NCBI GenBank assembly: GCA_022376515.1
Contig: WTXI01000003.1
Coordinates: 868,001 to 932,000, forward strand
DNA length: 64,000 nucleotides
Direction: 5' to 3'
Source: Lactifluus volemus
Taxonomy: Eukaryota; Basidiomycota; Agaricomycetes; Russulales; Russulaceae
Numbering within the stretch: position 1 is the first letter of the stretch; every line of letters begins with the position of its first letter. The position numbers and the translations under genes were made by a program. This document shows positions 53,811 through 64,000 of this stretch, piece by piece. Below the pieces are notes generated by a model, which was not told where the DNA came from, ran no database searches, and worked only from the letters and a program-made list of their open reading frames with translations.

Positions 53811-56479
53811 ATGCTTCGTCGTTCCCTCTTTTCCCGCAGGGCTCTCACCTATGTATCGGCTGGGACTCTTGCCGTTGCCGGAAGTGGCTATTACTACCTC
53901 AACTCCGGCCCTGCATTCCCCGTCTCCACGAGGGAATCTCGCAGGCCACCACCCTCATGGCTACCGCCCTCACGCGCGCAGAATCTCAGCGCCCTCAAAG
54001 CCTCGAGTTCGGGCTCCGAAGACACCAAGCTGGACCTCTTGATCGTCGGCGGAGGTGCAACAGGAGCTGGCGTCGCGGTCGATGCAGCTAGCCGAGGACT
54101 CAAGGTGGCGCTTGTTGAGAGAGACGATTTCAGCTCTGGTATGGCTCCGATGGTTATGATACTGGCTAAAATAGCACATGGGGTTGACCACTGCCACTTC
54201 CACCCCGCAGGAACGTCATCCAAGTCGACCAAGCTCGTGCATGGAGGGGTCCGCTACTTACAAAAAGCGGTGATAGAACTCGATTACGAGCAGTACAAGC
54301 TCGTCAAGGAGGCCCTTCATGAACGTCGTATATTCCTCCAGACCGCCCCCTACCTATCGAATATGCTGCCCATCATGTTGCCCATCTACAAGTAAGTTTT
54401 GCCTTTTTGGCTCATTCTGCTCGGTTCTTGATCGCGTTTTAAGGTATTGGCAAATACCTTACTACTGGGCCGGTTGCAAGATGTATGACATGTTGGCTGG
54501 CAAGGAAAATATGGAATCGTCTTATCTCATGAGTAAAGGCAAGGCTCTCGAGACTTTCCCCATGCTGAAGAGCGACGGCCTTGTCGGGGCTTTGGTTTAC
54601 TACGATGGTGGGGCTCATCCAAGAATGCATGTTTATATGCTGAGCCGGTATTGATCGTAAGGTCAACACAATGACGCACGAATGAACGTTGCCCTTGTAA
54701 TGACCGCAGTCAAACTTGGAGCAACAGTCGCCAACAAGGTCGAGGTCACGAAGCTCCTCAAGAATGCTGATGGTAAAATTGAAGGTACCCGTGTGAGGGA
54801 CAACCTCACTGGGGAGGAATGGGAGGTCAGGGCTAGGGTAATATCCAGTCCAAATCGTACCGACAACATATCATTCATTCATCTGATTCGGCTGTCAGGG
54901 TGTGATCAATGCCACAGGTCCCTTCACCGATGCCCTCTTGACGATGGACGATCCATCCCATAAGCCTATTGTGCAACCTTCCTCCGGCGTGCACATCACT
55001 CTGCCAAACTATTACTCGCCACGCACTATGGGCCTCTTGGACCCTGCAACCTCGGATGGACGTGTAATCTTCTTCCTGCCTTGGGAAGGGGGCACGATTG
55101 CCGGCACGACAGATGTCCCGGCTCCGGTCGAAAGGGAACCGCGCGCGGCGGAGGACGAGATACGTTGGCTGCTTGAAGAGGTGCGACGATACCTCTCGCC
55201 TGACATCAGGGTTCGTCGTGGGGATGTCCTCAGTGCGTGGAGTGGTCTGCGTCCCCTGGTTCGAAACCCTGCGGCGAGTAGAACTGAGGGCCTCGTGCGC
55301 AATCACATGATTCACGTTTCTCCAAGTGGTCTTTTGACTATTGCCGGCGGCAAGTGGACGACGTACCGCGCCATGGCGGAGGAGGCGGTCGATAAAGCTG
55401 TCGAGACTTTTGGATTGGAGAGTCGGACTACAGGTGGGTGCGTGACGGAAAACGTCCGCCTTGTTGGGAGTCACGCTTGGAACCGGAATATGTTCATCAG
55501 CTTGATCCAACGGGTGTGTACTCTTTGGAATTTCTTTCCTCGTTCCCGACTGAGAGAAAAACTCGTTTTTAGTATGGTCTTGACACCGACGTCGCTAAGC
55601 ATCTATCAAATAGCTACGGCGACCGCGCCTGGACCGTCCTCTCCCTCGCACAACCTACTAGCGAGCATTGGCCACTCCACGGAATCCGTCTGTCTCCGCA
55701 ATATCCCTGTACTTGCTCTTCTGCCCCACATTTCTATTCCTTGGCGTGCTGATCCGGTCAGAACAGTCATCGAGGCGGAAGTGCGTTATGCGGTCCGTCA
55801 CGAGTACGCCTTGACAGCGACCGACGTGATCTCGCGTCGCTTGCGACTCTCCTTCCTTAACGCACAGGCCGCGCTCGATGCTCTCCCTCGCGTGATCGAC
55901 ATCATGGCCGAGGAACTGAACTGGAACACGGCGCGCAAGCGGGAAGAATTGACGTACACCACCCGCTTCTTGCAGAGCATGGGCCTCCAACCTGCTGCCG
56001 TACCCATGCCGTCGTCCTCGCAGAGCTGGTGGAGATGGGTGCGCAACAACTTAGTACTACTGCCGGCCAACGGGAAAGTATCGAACGTCGGCTACGGACG
56101 CGCGCAGTTTAACCCCGGCGAAGTAGACTCGCTGCGCGAAGCGTTTATAGAACGTTCGAAGGACTCGGCGGGTCGGCTGGCCAAGGAGACTATGCGCGAG
56201 GTGTTGCAGCACATCCCGGCCTATGCGGGAGTAAGGACGAAAGATTTCGAATACGTGTTGGAGGAGACGGGTCTCGCTGGACAAAAAGAGGTCGACGTGG
56301 ATGAATTTGTTGAGGTCTGTAATCACACCACGCCTCTCGTTTGGTTTGCTAACGTTGAAAATGCGAATATATAGATTTGCGCGGAATTGAAAGACGTGTC
56401 GTTCGCTCCAGTGTCGAGGGCGGCCGCCAAGAACTTGAGACTCGTGATCCCGGTCGAGAAGAGCGGCGGAGGCGTCTAA
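53811..56479 (+). CDS. gut2: mitochondrial FAD-dependent glycerol-3-phosphate dehydrogenase
   Basis: Eight exons: 53811-54138, 54211-54391, 54444-54607, 54662-54837, 54899-55513, 55573-55708, 55767-56314 and 56375-56479, in phase, 750 aa. It oxidises glycerol 3-phosphate to dihydroxyacetone phosphate and passes electrons via FAD to ubiquinone at the inner mitochondrial membrane. The N-terminus (MLRRSLFSRRALTYVSAGTL) is a basic presequence followed by a hydrophobic segment. The FAD-binding Rossmann motif is LLIVGGGATGAG with VALVERDDFSSG. Family signatures are STKLVHGGVRYLQKA, YYDGQHNDARMNV (across an intron), VINATGPFTD, FFLPWEGGTIAGTTD and TIAGGKWTTYRAMAEEA. The C-terminal part is the extended fungal helical domain with an EF-hand-like ending. 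Confidence 0.9.
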
Positions 56480-56963
56480 ACAAAAACACAAATGTTAGAT
56501 CCCGTTCTACCTAAAGTCTTGGAAGAAGAGCGGGAATATCCACTTCTTAATCAACAACAACATTTAGTGGGTATGACTTCACATTGGTTCTCTTTTCTTC
56601 TTTTAGAAAAAAAAAAGGAAAAACAGAAAAAAGTCTACGTGTAGAACTTTTGTGGACCTTTTCTTTTTTCGGATATGATAAAATAATTGTACCACTCGTC
56701 CCGGCACAACAACGCTTGTAACTTGGTTCTCGCAAGTAACGCGAAAAAAAAGCAGGGATGTCCGTCGGCTAATCCATAGACTATTCATCCTTTCGAGAAA
56801 CCCCAGGGACGACATGGCTGCGAATTCGATATTCGACGTCTAGTTGTACTTGTTACTCGTGTACTCCTACACAATCATATCACACATTTCAGGTCTCTGT
56901 ATTGCATTGGCCATCCAAAAGTTGTGCCCCCTCCCCCTTTCTCTTTCCTTCAAAGTTCCGACA

Positions 56964-58850
56964 TCACGAGTGACCAATGATGGCGATAGGTTTGTACGGC
57001 TCCTCGAGATATTTGACTTCCTCCTCGGAAAGTTTGATATCGATTGCGCCTACGCTCGCATTGATCAGGCGCCCGACGCGAAAGAAACGAGGACTCGGGA
57101 AAAAGGTGGGATCTTACTAATGATCTCCTCCAATTTATCCAGGGACGTCGTGCCGACAATTGGAGCCGAGACGACTGCGGAAAAGATAAAAGCCGCGGTT
57201 AGCGGGCGGCATGTACGAAGCAGGAATTTGTGAACCTTCTTTAGTCAGCGTCCACGCCAGCGCTATCTGTGCCATACTAGCGCCGCGCTTTTTGGCAACT
57301 TGTTCGACGCTAGCGTGTTTTAGGAGGAGAATTATCACCCCATTTTGTTGTACAGTAGAGGGGGGGGGACTCACCGTCTGACGATCTCATCGTTGCTAGG
57401 CTCTTTGAAGTATCTATCATACCAGCTACATAACGAACTCTGAGAACCTGCTTCTCTCGTTTATCTGGGGTGTGTACGACTTACATATCGTTATCGGCGC
57501 GGATAGTGCGCTCTCCAAGCGGGCGCGTGAGGGCACCACGGGCGAGTGGGGACCAAGGGATGGAGCCGACGCCAAAGTGCTGGGAATGAATTGAATTGTC
57601 TGGTCAAGCTTAATGGGGCTAAATTTCCCACCTTTAGCGTCGGCATCATCTCGCGCTCTTCCTCTCGGTAAATGAGATTATAGTGGTTCTGCATCGATAT
57701 AAAAGGCGTTAGCCGATTGTGAATCGCATAATCTGTTGAGCAGAAACAGAGTCCGAATGAATCAGTTTGTTTCTCCTGACCCGAGAAATGATGGTGGATT
57801 CTCACTTTGCATCTGATGGACTGAGACAAAAGGGGTTTTATGAGTACGGCTACGCGAAGGGTCGCGGAAGAAGCGTACACTGCCAAGCCCAGCATGAGCT
57901 CATGCCGATATAGCGGACCCAACCCTTCTGAACAACGTCATGGAGCGCTTGCATCTGCCAGATTGTAAATGATGAGCTATCTCAAGAGGTAAATATCGCG
58001 GCTCTGTGCATCACTCACTGTTTCCTCTATGGAGGTGTTATGATCAAAACGATGGCCTACCGCGGCATGGTGTCAGATGAAAACGTACAACGATCAATCC
58101 GGGACCAACATTGCAGAACGTCGATGTAGTCAAGTTGCAGGCGTTTCAGGCTGAGCTGAACCGAGTCAAAGATGTGCTTCCTGCTTTGGCCGTGCTGGTT
58201 GACATAGCCACGGTTGTCGCAATTTTGGCCACCCCAAAGGCGCTCCGTAGGGTCACGAGATACAGCAAAGTGAAGCTACGGAAATGAAAAAGTGGGCATG
58301 GAGATGTGAATGGCGATGTACTTTTACGGACCTTGGTCATAACGACGATCCCCTCACGCGGCAGATTCAGCTGTTTGATGGCCTTGCCGAGGATGACTTC
58401 GGAAAGGCCATTAGAGTACACCTAGCACGGGTAGTCCATTAGAGAGCTACTCGACGCAAAGATTTGGCCACACAAACTGACATTGGCTGTGTCGAAGGTC
58501 TGGATACCGTTTTCGTAGCTGAAAAAAAGACCCGGTTTTATCGATGCAAGTGCGCGCCAGATGAGCGTCTGGAGACTTTTTTGAAACATGGAAGGGAAAA
58601 ACTTACGCGAATTTTATCTGCGCTATACCCTCCTCCTCGCCGAGTACCCACTTTTGCCATTCGGGGGTTCCGTAAGACATGCAACCCAGGATGATCCTAG
58701 AAACCTTCAGCCCAGACTTTCCGACGCGAACTAGTGATTGACATTGGCAAGATAGGCGAATGCGTCATCCACTGGCACCGCTAACGTACGACGCAGCTCA
58801 GAGTGACTGACTTACCGTACGGAACGCGATAATTAACGTTGAGTGACATT
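56964..58850 (-). CDS. aldo-keto reductase
   Basis: A multi-exon gene from ATG at 58850 to TGA at 56964-56966. Early exons give MSLNVNYRVPY then RVGKSGLKVSRIILGCMSYG. The catalytic Asp and Tyr are in FDTANVYSNGLSE and the Lys in GIVVMTK. The active-site His follows DYIDVLQ at an intron (CHRFDHNTSIEETMQAL). Later blocks: QNHYNLIYREEEREM, GSIPWSPLARGAL, KKRGASMAQIALAW, SAPIVGTTSLDKLEE. The end is EEEVKYLEEPYKPI. NADPH-dependent carbonyl reduction is the family reaction; the substrate is unknown, and the sequence resembles the fungal aryl-alcohol dehydrogenase/YakC-like group. It is intact as far as I can see. Confidence 0.82.
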
Positions 58851-59139
58851 GGGTGTGTAGGTGGGCGCAACTGAGGAAGAAAGCAACGGGCATCGAGGGG
58901 TAATTACACGAGTATTTATTTCTGGGCTCCACGGGGAGATGGAACTGCGCCGAGCATTGACAACCGAACGTCTGTCATCGATCTATTCTTGGTTAGTCGC
59001 TCTTTTCTTCTTTTGTGGAGAAGTCACAACTGCCGCATGTGCCTCGGACCCCGAAGTCGTTGTCTACATCAATATACTGTACAGAGTAGTATCATATTTA
59101 CATTGCTTCCACCCGTCTAGAAGCACACAACTCCCCAAA

Positions 59140-61381
59140 TCACAACTTCGCCTCCGCTTTCGACTGCGAAACCTTACGTTCATATTCGTCTTGTAGTTTC
59201 CGGCGCAGTATTTTCCCGGTAGGCAGCCTCGGTATCTAATAAATCCCCAGATCATCAGTGATCACTCCATCATCATTCTTTTCACACCACTATCACTCAC
59301 CTCATCCACAACTTGCAGACCACCACGCAACCACTTGTGTTTGCTCAACCGTGAACGCGTCCACTTATCGAGAGCCCCCAACACGGTCTCCACATCTCGT
59401 TCTTTCCCAGCGCTTGAAAGTACAACCCAAGCGCGCGGAACGAGTTCGCCTGACAGCCGGTCTCCCCTGACGCCTGCGACAGCTACATCGGTAATGAATT
59501 GTGAAGGGTGCTCTCGAACAGTGTTCTCGATTTCGGTGGGCGAAACCTGCTTCCCTGAGAGTTTGAAGGTATCCTGAAAGTAAAATGATAAATGTAGGTC
59601 CATTTTAGCTAACACAGCTTGTTCCCTACCTTTGTCCGGTCTACATAACTTCAGGCGACACCTTATTCAGCACGATGAAGAACGGCGGAAACAAAATGCG
59701 CACAAGAATCGTTCCTGCTTGTCTACATAGAAACGATCGCCCGTATACAGCCACCCTTCTCTAAAAGTGTCTTTAGTCGCTTTCTCGTTATTCCAGTAAC
59801 CCAACGCAATGGTCGGCCCTCGCAGTACAAGTTCCCCAATTTCATCATAGTCTGCATCACTGCCATCTTCACGAGGATGCGAGCTTCCAACGAAGGAGTA
59901 AGAATGCCTGCCATGCCGCGTACGGGGTTAGCACGTCCCCCATGCATGCCTGGAAAGGGGAGCGCAAGTGCAACGTATGTCTAAGACGCATACGTTTAGC
60001 TCGTTAAGACGACAGCCCACGAAAAGGTCATACGCATTCCGACAGTCCATACCCTGAAAAGGATGGGTGAGAAAGTCATGCGTGATCGCAGAGAAGAAGA
60101 TGTCAACCTTCGTAAAAGAACGCGAGATTCTTTGCTCTGCGCTCAAAGGCAACGCGAAGTACGGGGGGCAAATGTGCAGCCCCCGCGGTTGCATACGTAA
60201 GCGAACCGATATCAAGATTTGCGAATTTGGGGTTATGAAGTACTTGGTACGTCATCGATGGTACCATCATAAAGTGAGTGATTGGGTACCTTGTAGGCAT
60301 ACCACATTAGCCACTTTGGGACGAGGAGAGTGAAAAATGTACTTGGTGAACGTCTTCACGATCAGGTCAGCGCTCCAATAGGGAACTACCACTGATGTGC
60401 TAGGGGAAAAAAAAAGGCGGAAGATGAAGGCATGGGCGCCCATTGTGTGATACCAAGGTAGGACCGCCAGGTGAACCGGAATTTTTTCTGGTGTTGCAGG
60501 AATTGGAGGCTATCTAGAGGATTAGGGCATAGAACCCTGGGACAAGGGATACCCTTACCGTATACAGTTTCGCTGTCTCTTCGCCCACGATGGCTACCTG
60601 AGAAAAAGAGAAGATCATATTGCGATGCGAGATCATGACCGCTAAATTTGTTCAACGTTCAAAAAGATGGGCGACAGTTGACCTAGGCAAAATAACCTTT
60701 AGGGAGGCCGGTGGTTCCGCTAGAGAACACCAAGTACGCTAGGGTATCATCCTCAACTGTTTGGGTGGGTAGTCTCGGAAGACCACGTGTTTTCACCTCT
60801 TCGATTAAGCGCGGAAGGCTTACTTTCCCAGTCACGTTTCCTTGTAGGATGATGATTCTATCTTCAGGAAGACCAACCTCTTTGGCAGCGGCCGCGGCGT
60901 GGGGATACAAATGTTCGCTTGCGAACAAGAAATTGATATTGGACAATTTTAGAAGAGCTGTGGTCTCATGAAGAGTAGACTGTGACGGAAGGAGTGCCAT
61001 GGGTACAGCTATCTTGAGAAGGGCCAGTGCGAGAATCGGGAATTCCTTGACACAAGCCGCGATGGCGGGTGAGAGTGCGACGATCGCAGAAGAGGAATTT
61101 TAACACACCAGGCAATTTTCGCTCAGGATTCCGACTACTCCTGGCTGCCCGGCGGCAAAGCCAAGCCCTCCGTCATTCGGGCACGAGGCGAGAGCCGTGG
61201 CGGCCTGTTCCAAGCGCTCGAGCACGGCACGAAAGCATCTGCGTTCCCCAGTAACCGCATCTATGTGAACGGTATAGTCTGACCAAGCGTTGAGCTCAGG
61301 ACGCCCCAAAAGCCAGTCGTAGTAGTTGGTGGTGGGTGTGGATAATGGGAGCGAACGGTACAGAGACTTTACGTATGGCAT
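59140..61381 (-). CDS. AMP-binding acyl-CoA ligase (4-coumarate-CoA ligase-like), one apparent frameshift
   Basis: A multi-exon gene, ATG at 61381 (MPYVKSLYRSL), stop at 59140-59142. Motifs in order: LAYLVFSSGTTGLPK (phosphate-binding loop), AVMISHRNMIF, LAVLPWYHTMGAH, GYGLSEC, GPTIALGYWNNEKAT, EGWLYTGDRFYVDK, DTFKLSGKQVSPTEIE and LPTGKILRRKLQDEY with the catalytic Lys. It activates a carboxylic acid with ATP and CoA. The ending KAEAKL resembles a weak peroxisomal PTS1, consistent with 4CL-like fungal enzymes. Near 59869 the frame must shift from LEARILV to EDGSDADYDEIGEL: GTGAAGAT lacks one G. The other exons join cleanly. Confidence 0.8.
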
Positions 61382-61607
61382 GGCAAAGAGAAGGGTCGAG
61401 TTTGATAGAGGGAAACTCAAGCACTGACAACGGCCCCGATAATTTATAGCGTTATCAAAGCCCAGCAGTCGAACCGAAACTCGTGTTGTCGCATACCCGA
61501 GTCAATTGTAAGATCACAAAAGCGGCACTTCTTTGAGAGGAGACGTCTCTTGGACCGGCACCCGGCTATAGCTTCTAACCGGTCACTTTAAACAGCGAAA
61601 GCGAGAT

Positions 61608-62126
61608 GAGCTCCAGCTCTCCATTCATTCCCTCTCCCATAGTGAACTCGCTTCCTGATCTTCTCAAACGAACGAGACGAAACGAACAAGTGTGAGTAAT
61701 AATACATGTGTCTTAGTGTTGCCTTTTCCCCTCACTTTTCTCGTTTGCACGCTAACGCTATCAGTACCAGGCCGAGGTGGTCGGCACGATTGATCGTCTC
61801 AAACCTGTTTTCATTTGCAGGACGTAAGAGCACGGCCATGTGGTCTCCGGTTCTGTGCCCAGGGTCTTATGCATGCCACAAACCGGAGGCCTACAAGAGC
61901 GCCGAGAAAACCTTTTGGATGCACCTTTTCACTTTTGGAGGAGAGACGTGCACCCAAGGACGGGTCGGATTGGCATGCTCGGTGGTATGGCCCTTTAAAG
62001 TGCTAAAACAGGGCGATCTTTGTCAAAACTCATTTACATATACATTCAATTCATTTGCAGATGAACGAGATATAGGTTCCGAAGGACCCTACCTGATCTA
62101 CCGTCAAACTAGTGTAAGGTCAGGGT
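61608..62126 (+). CDS. weak candidate: small multi-exon hypothetical protein
   Basis: The ATG at 61608 reads MSSSSPFIPSPIVNSLPDLL up to a canonical donor (GTGAGT, 61693). The middle region is open in the frame SVPRVLCMPQTGGLQ...RTGRIGMLG, which joins by a GTATGG...TTTGCAG intron to DERDIGSEGPYLIYRQTS and a TGA at 62126. A short exon between them (YQAEVVGTIDRLKPVF) is followed by an in-frame TAA that I cannot splice out. I recognise no family. It could be a gene with an unusual intron or a decayed one. Confidence 0.3.
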
Positions 62127-63379
62127 GACTGCCGCCCTCAAAGTCACTCTTCTTCCATTCTCTCTGTTTCTCTCCTTCCTCATCTGTTCTGATTCCGCTA
62201 CTTTCGATGGTCCCGCAATGATCCTAGAACACCGGTGCGCCACCGATTGTGCACTCCGCTTATCTTTTGACGCCACATCGGCCACGTTCCTGTCTTCGCT
62301 CCTCTCGTTGTGGTGCTGCACTAATGCCCTGCTTTGTTCACCTATCTCAGCTCCGGTCCTTTTACTTTTATTCTCTCCCGTGGTACTGGTTCGTAAAATT
62401 ATTTTCGCATAATGTCTTCTGCCAGTGTAGCCACCAGTTTCAGTATATACAAGCATCTGAATTGTGCAGCAAATGAGCAGCGAAGCATCGTCTCCTGCCC
62501 CATTTCCTCGTACACAAACTTCTCATGCCTCGTACCTAGTTTGCTTCACGTCTGCCTCACTTCCCGCCTCTGTTACATCAGAACCAATCCCCTCTGAATT
62601 CCCCTTGCCTTTCTTCGTTCCGAACTTACCCCGCGTTCCGTGGCATGCATATAATTAATCTTCCAAGTGTGCAGCTGTTGGGAAGGGATCATTGTTGGCT
62701 GACTCGCACATCGAGTTCCCGTGACAGCGTGTGCTTGCATTTATTAGTAATGCGGACGTCGTCCCCAGCTCCTTTCCAAAGTGTCAGGGCACACTGCTAT
62801 CTCACCGTTGCAGTCTATGTATGCATCTGCGAACCCCTCAAGCACATCATCCATTGCTTGCGCAGCAACAGGTGCATTGGGCAGCCCGACCACATACAAT
62901 GAGTTCCCTACCAAGGTTAACGTGTGAACCAACTTGGTTCACACGTTGACCTTGGTAGGGAACTCATGAAGGCATGAGCACACTGTGTCAAAGCAGGTAG
63001 AGTGGAGTGAAAGAGAGTGACTCCGAGAACTTAGAGCTTCGAAGGCAAACACAAATGATCTGAATCAATGAGAGATGTATTGGATCACTTGAGTCTTCCT
63101 TCAAACCTCTACGTTTCTCCGTCTTGCTCTACTCAATCTACTTCGACTCATCATGCTCACCCCTTGTTCTCACATTCCGAACACCTCACACCATACCTCC
63201 AAACCCTTCCACAAGTGTTATCTTTATTCCTGTGCACATCCCCTCTATCACTCTGTTTTGGCATCTTTGGTTGCCTCTCAGTAACCCCTCATATGACCAA
63301 ACGCCCTGGTAAGCTATAGCCTAGACTTGGAGGTTCATCAAGAAGTCTGCTACACGGTTGTCAGCCGAAATGGGTTAAC
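62127..63379. other. 1.25 kb region without recognised gene
   Basis: Pyrimidine-rich plus-strand sequence (TCTC- and TTC-rich, 62140-62600) gives many open but featureless frames. A minus-strand frame at 62744-62932 (LVGNSLYVVGLPNAPVAAQA) looks slightly protein-like and ends at the palindrome. No gene is called. Confidence 0.4.
62899..62967. repeat. 34 bp near-perfect palindrome with 1 nt loop
   Basis: The arm 62899-62932 (ATGAGTTCCCTACCAAGG onward to GTGAACCAA) is repeated inverted at 62934-62967 with a single mismatch, separated by one C. This can extrude as a long hairpin. No flanking terminator-like T-run or coding function is evident. Confidence 0.8.
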
Positions 63380-64000
63380 GCCGAGGGTGGGCACAAGAAC
63401 GCTGGCCGTCACACGCCACCATCCTTGATTTTGAGAAGCGCCCGGCTATCAAACCTTTGCGCGGAAATTGGATTCCGGAAGTCGCCCGCTGACACGGAAA
63501 GTGGCCCGTGTACTTTTCATGACCCTCGATCGAACATGATGCCGAAGTTGGGATCCTTATTATCTCTCACCCTGTTGGTCTCAACAAGAAACATAGACGC
63601 TCTTCTATATGCTTGTACAACGCGCGGGTACAGGTACGCTTCCGCCATCCGTAGGTGGGTTCGCCACCCCTTGTTGGGAATCGCTCGCCGTGGCCTGGGA
63701 TGCCTCTCCCGCTCCCGTCAGTGCCACGGTCACACTTGGGCCTACAATGGTTGAGCTTGGTCACGATGACCATGAGGCCGATGATGCGTCTCTTGATGTG
63801 AGGGACCACAAGTTTGGATGGGACAACAAGCATCCCCGGCGCAAGGTTGACGTCGGCGAGCTCCGCATCGAGTGGCGCCCTGTTATCAATGGTCAGTTCG
63901 ACGATTTCTGGAAAGCGGCTGAAGGGAAGATACCGTTGCCAAAGTCATGGGTAATGGATAATAGCAATGCCATGGCACGTAATTCGCCAATACTTTTACC
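63380..64000 (+). pseudogene. egt1-like fragment, frameshifted, cut by window end
   Basis: Parallels egt1 from HATIL to WVMDN. RPLTRKVARVLFM matches the gene at 37480-37515. Next to it the metal-site stretch equivalent to LEHEAWHTE is broken by small deletions (LDRT then a stop). After an intron equivalent (63547-63596, GT donor) the frame resumes: MLVQRAGTGTLPPSVGG, TPCWESLAVAWDA, VTLGPTMVELGHDD, EWRPVINGQFDDFW. At 63973 the donor that is GTACGTAA in egt1 reads GCACGTAA. The sequence upstream of about 63380 is unrelated, so the 5' two thirds are missing. Confidence 0.75.

Noticed and set aside
1..64000. CRISPR arrays, bacterial operons or prophage
   Set aside because: The DNA is eukaryotic with spliceosomal introns throughout; no regularly spaced short repeats were seen.

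Overview
This 64 kb window is nuclear DNA of a filamentous fungus. The genes are dense and rich in short GT-AG introns of about 50-70 nt. The recognisable proteins are fungal: ergothioneine synthase Egt1, Dsc3, Avl9, copper tyrosinases, a mitochondrial FAD glycerol-3-phosphate dehydrogenase, a kinesin and an F-box protein. The protein flavour points to a basidiomycete, most likely an agaricomycete close to Rhizoctonia/Ceratobasidiaceae; the genus is inference. Exon structures below were worked out by hand from splice sites, reading phase and family knowledge; no searches were run. | LAYOUT. 0-8.6 kb: a two-domain repeat protein, a spliced repeat-domain hypothetical protein, a seven-TM-like membrane protein with a long polar tail, and a DHHC palmitoyltransferase, with a ~310 bp foldback element between the first two genes. 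8.8-31.8 kb: the central feature, a tandem triplication. The ancestral order appears to be a DUF2828/vWA gene (+), a tyrosinase gene (-) and avl9 (-). A 6-7 kb segment running from inside the DUF2828 gene to inside avl9 is now present three times, head to tail (9530-16547, 16548-22737, 22738-28964). Each unit carries a tyrosinase gene whose seven exons splice in frame (629, 612 and 615 aa), while the internal DUF2828 and avl9 ends survive only as decaying truncated copies. The intact DUF2828 gene sits at the left edge and the intact avl9 at the right edge. Both internal junctions lie on a 6 bp stretch (GACGCT) shared by the two parent genes. Unit 1 also holds an extra partial tyrosinase with an internal inversion of ~480 bp. 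The unit 2 DUF2828 copy contains a probable solo LTR, and unit 3 a MITE-like insertion. | 32-46.8 kb: a DCAF5-like WD40 protein, then egt1 (-), which seems to lack part of its methyltransferase domain, then dsc3 (+), a kinesin (-) and an F-box protein (-). 46.8-53.8 kb: sparse, with degenerate coding traces, a SPRY protein, a proline/serine-rich hypothetical protein and a weak candidate gene. 53.8-61.4 kb: three metabolic genes, the GUT2-type glycerol-3-phosphate dehydrogenase (+), an aldo-keto reductase (-) and an AMP-binding acyl-CoA ligase (-). The right end holds a near-perfect 34 bp palindrome and a broken second copy of part of egt1. | Functionally most single genes are housekeeping: vesicle traffic (Avl9), ER/Golgi protein quality control (Dsc3), protein acylation, redox metabolism and thiol antioxidant synthesis. 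The tyrosinase array is the accessory part and could raise phenol-oxidation or melanin capacity through gene dosage. Three genes (dsc3, SPRY, acyl-CoA ligase) each need one extra base to keep frame, which suggests residual homopolymer errors in the assembly.
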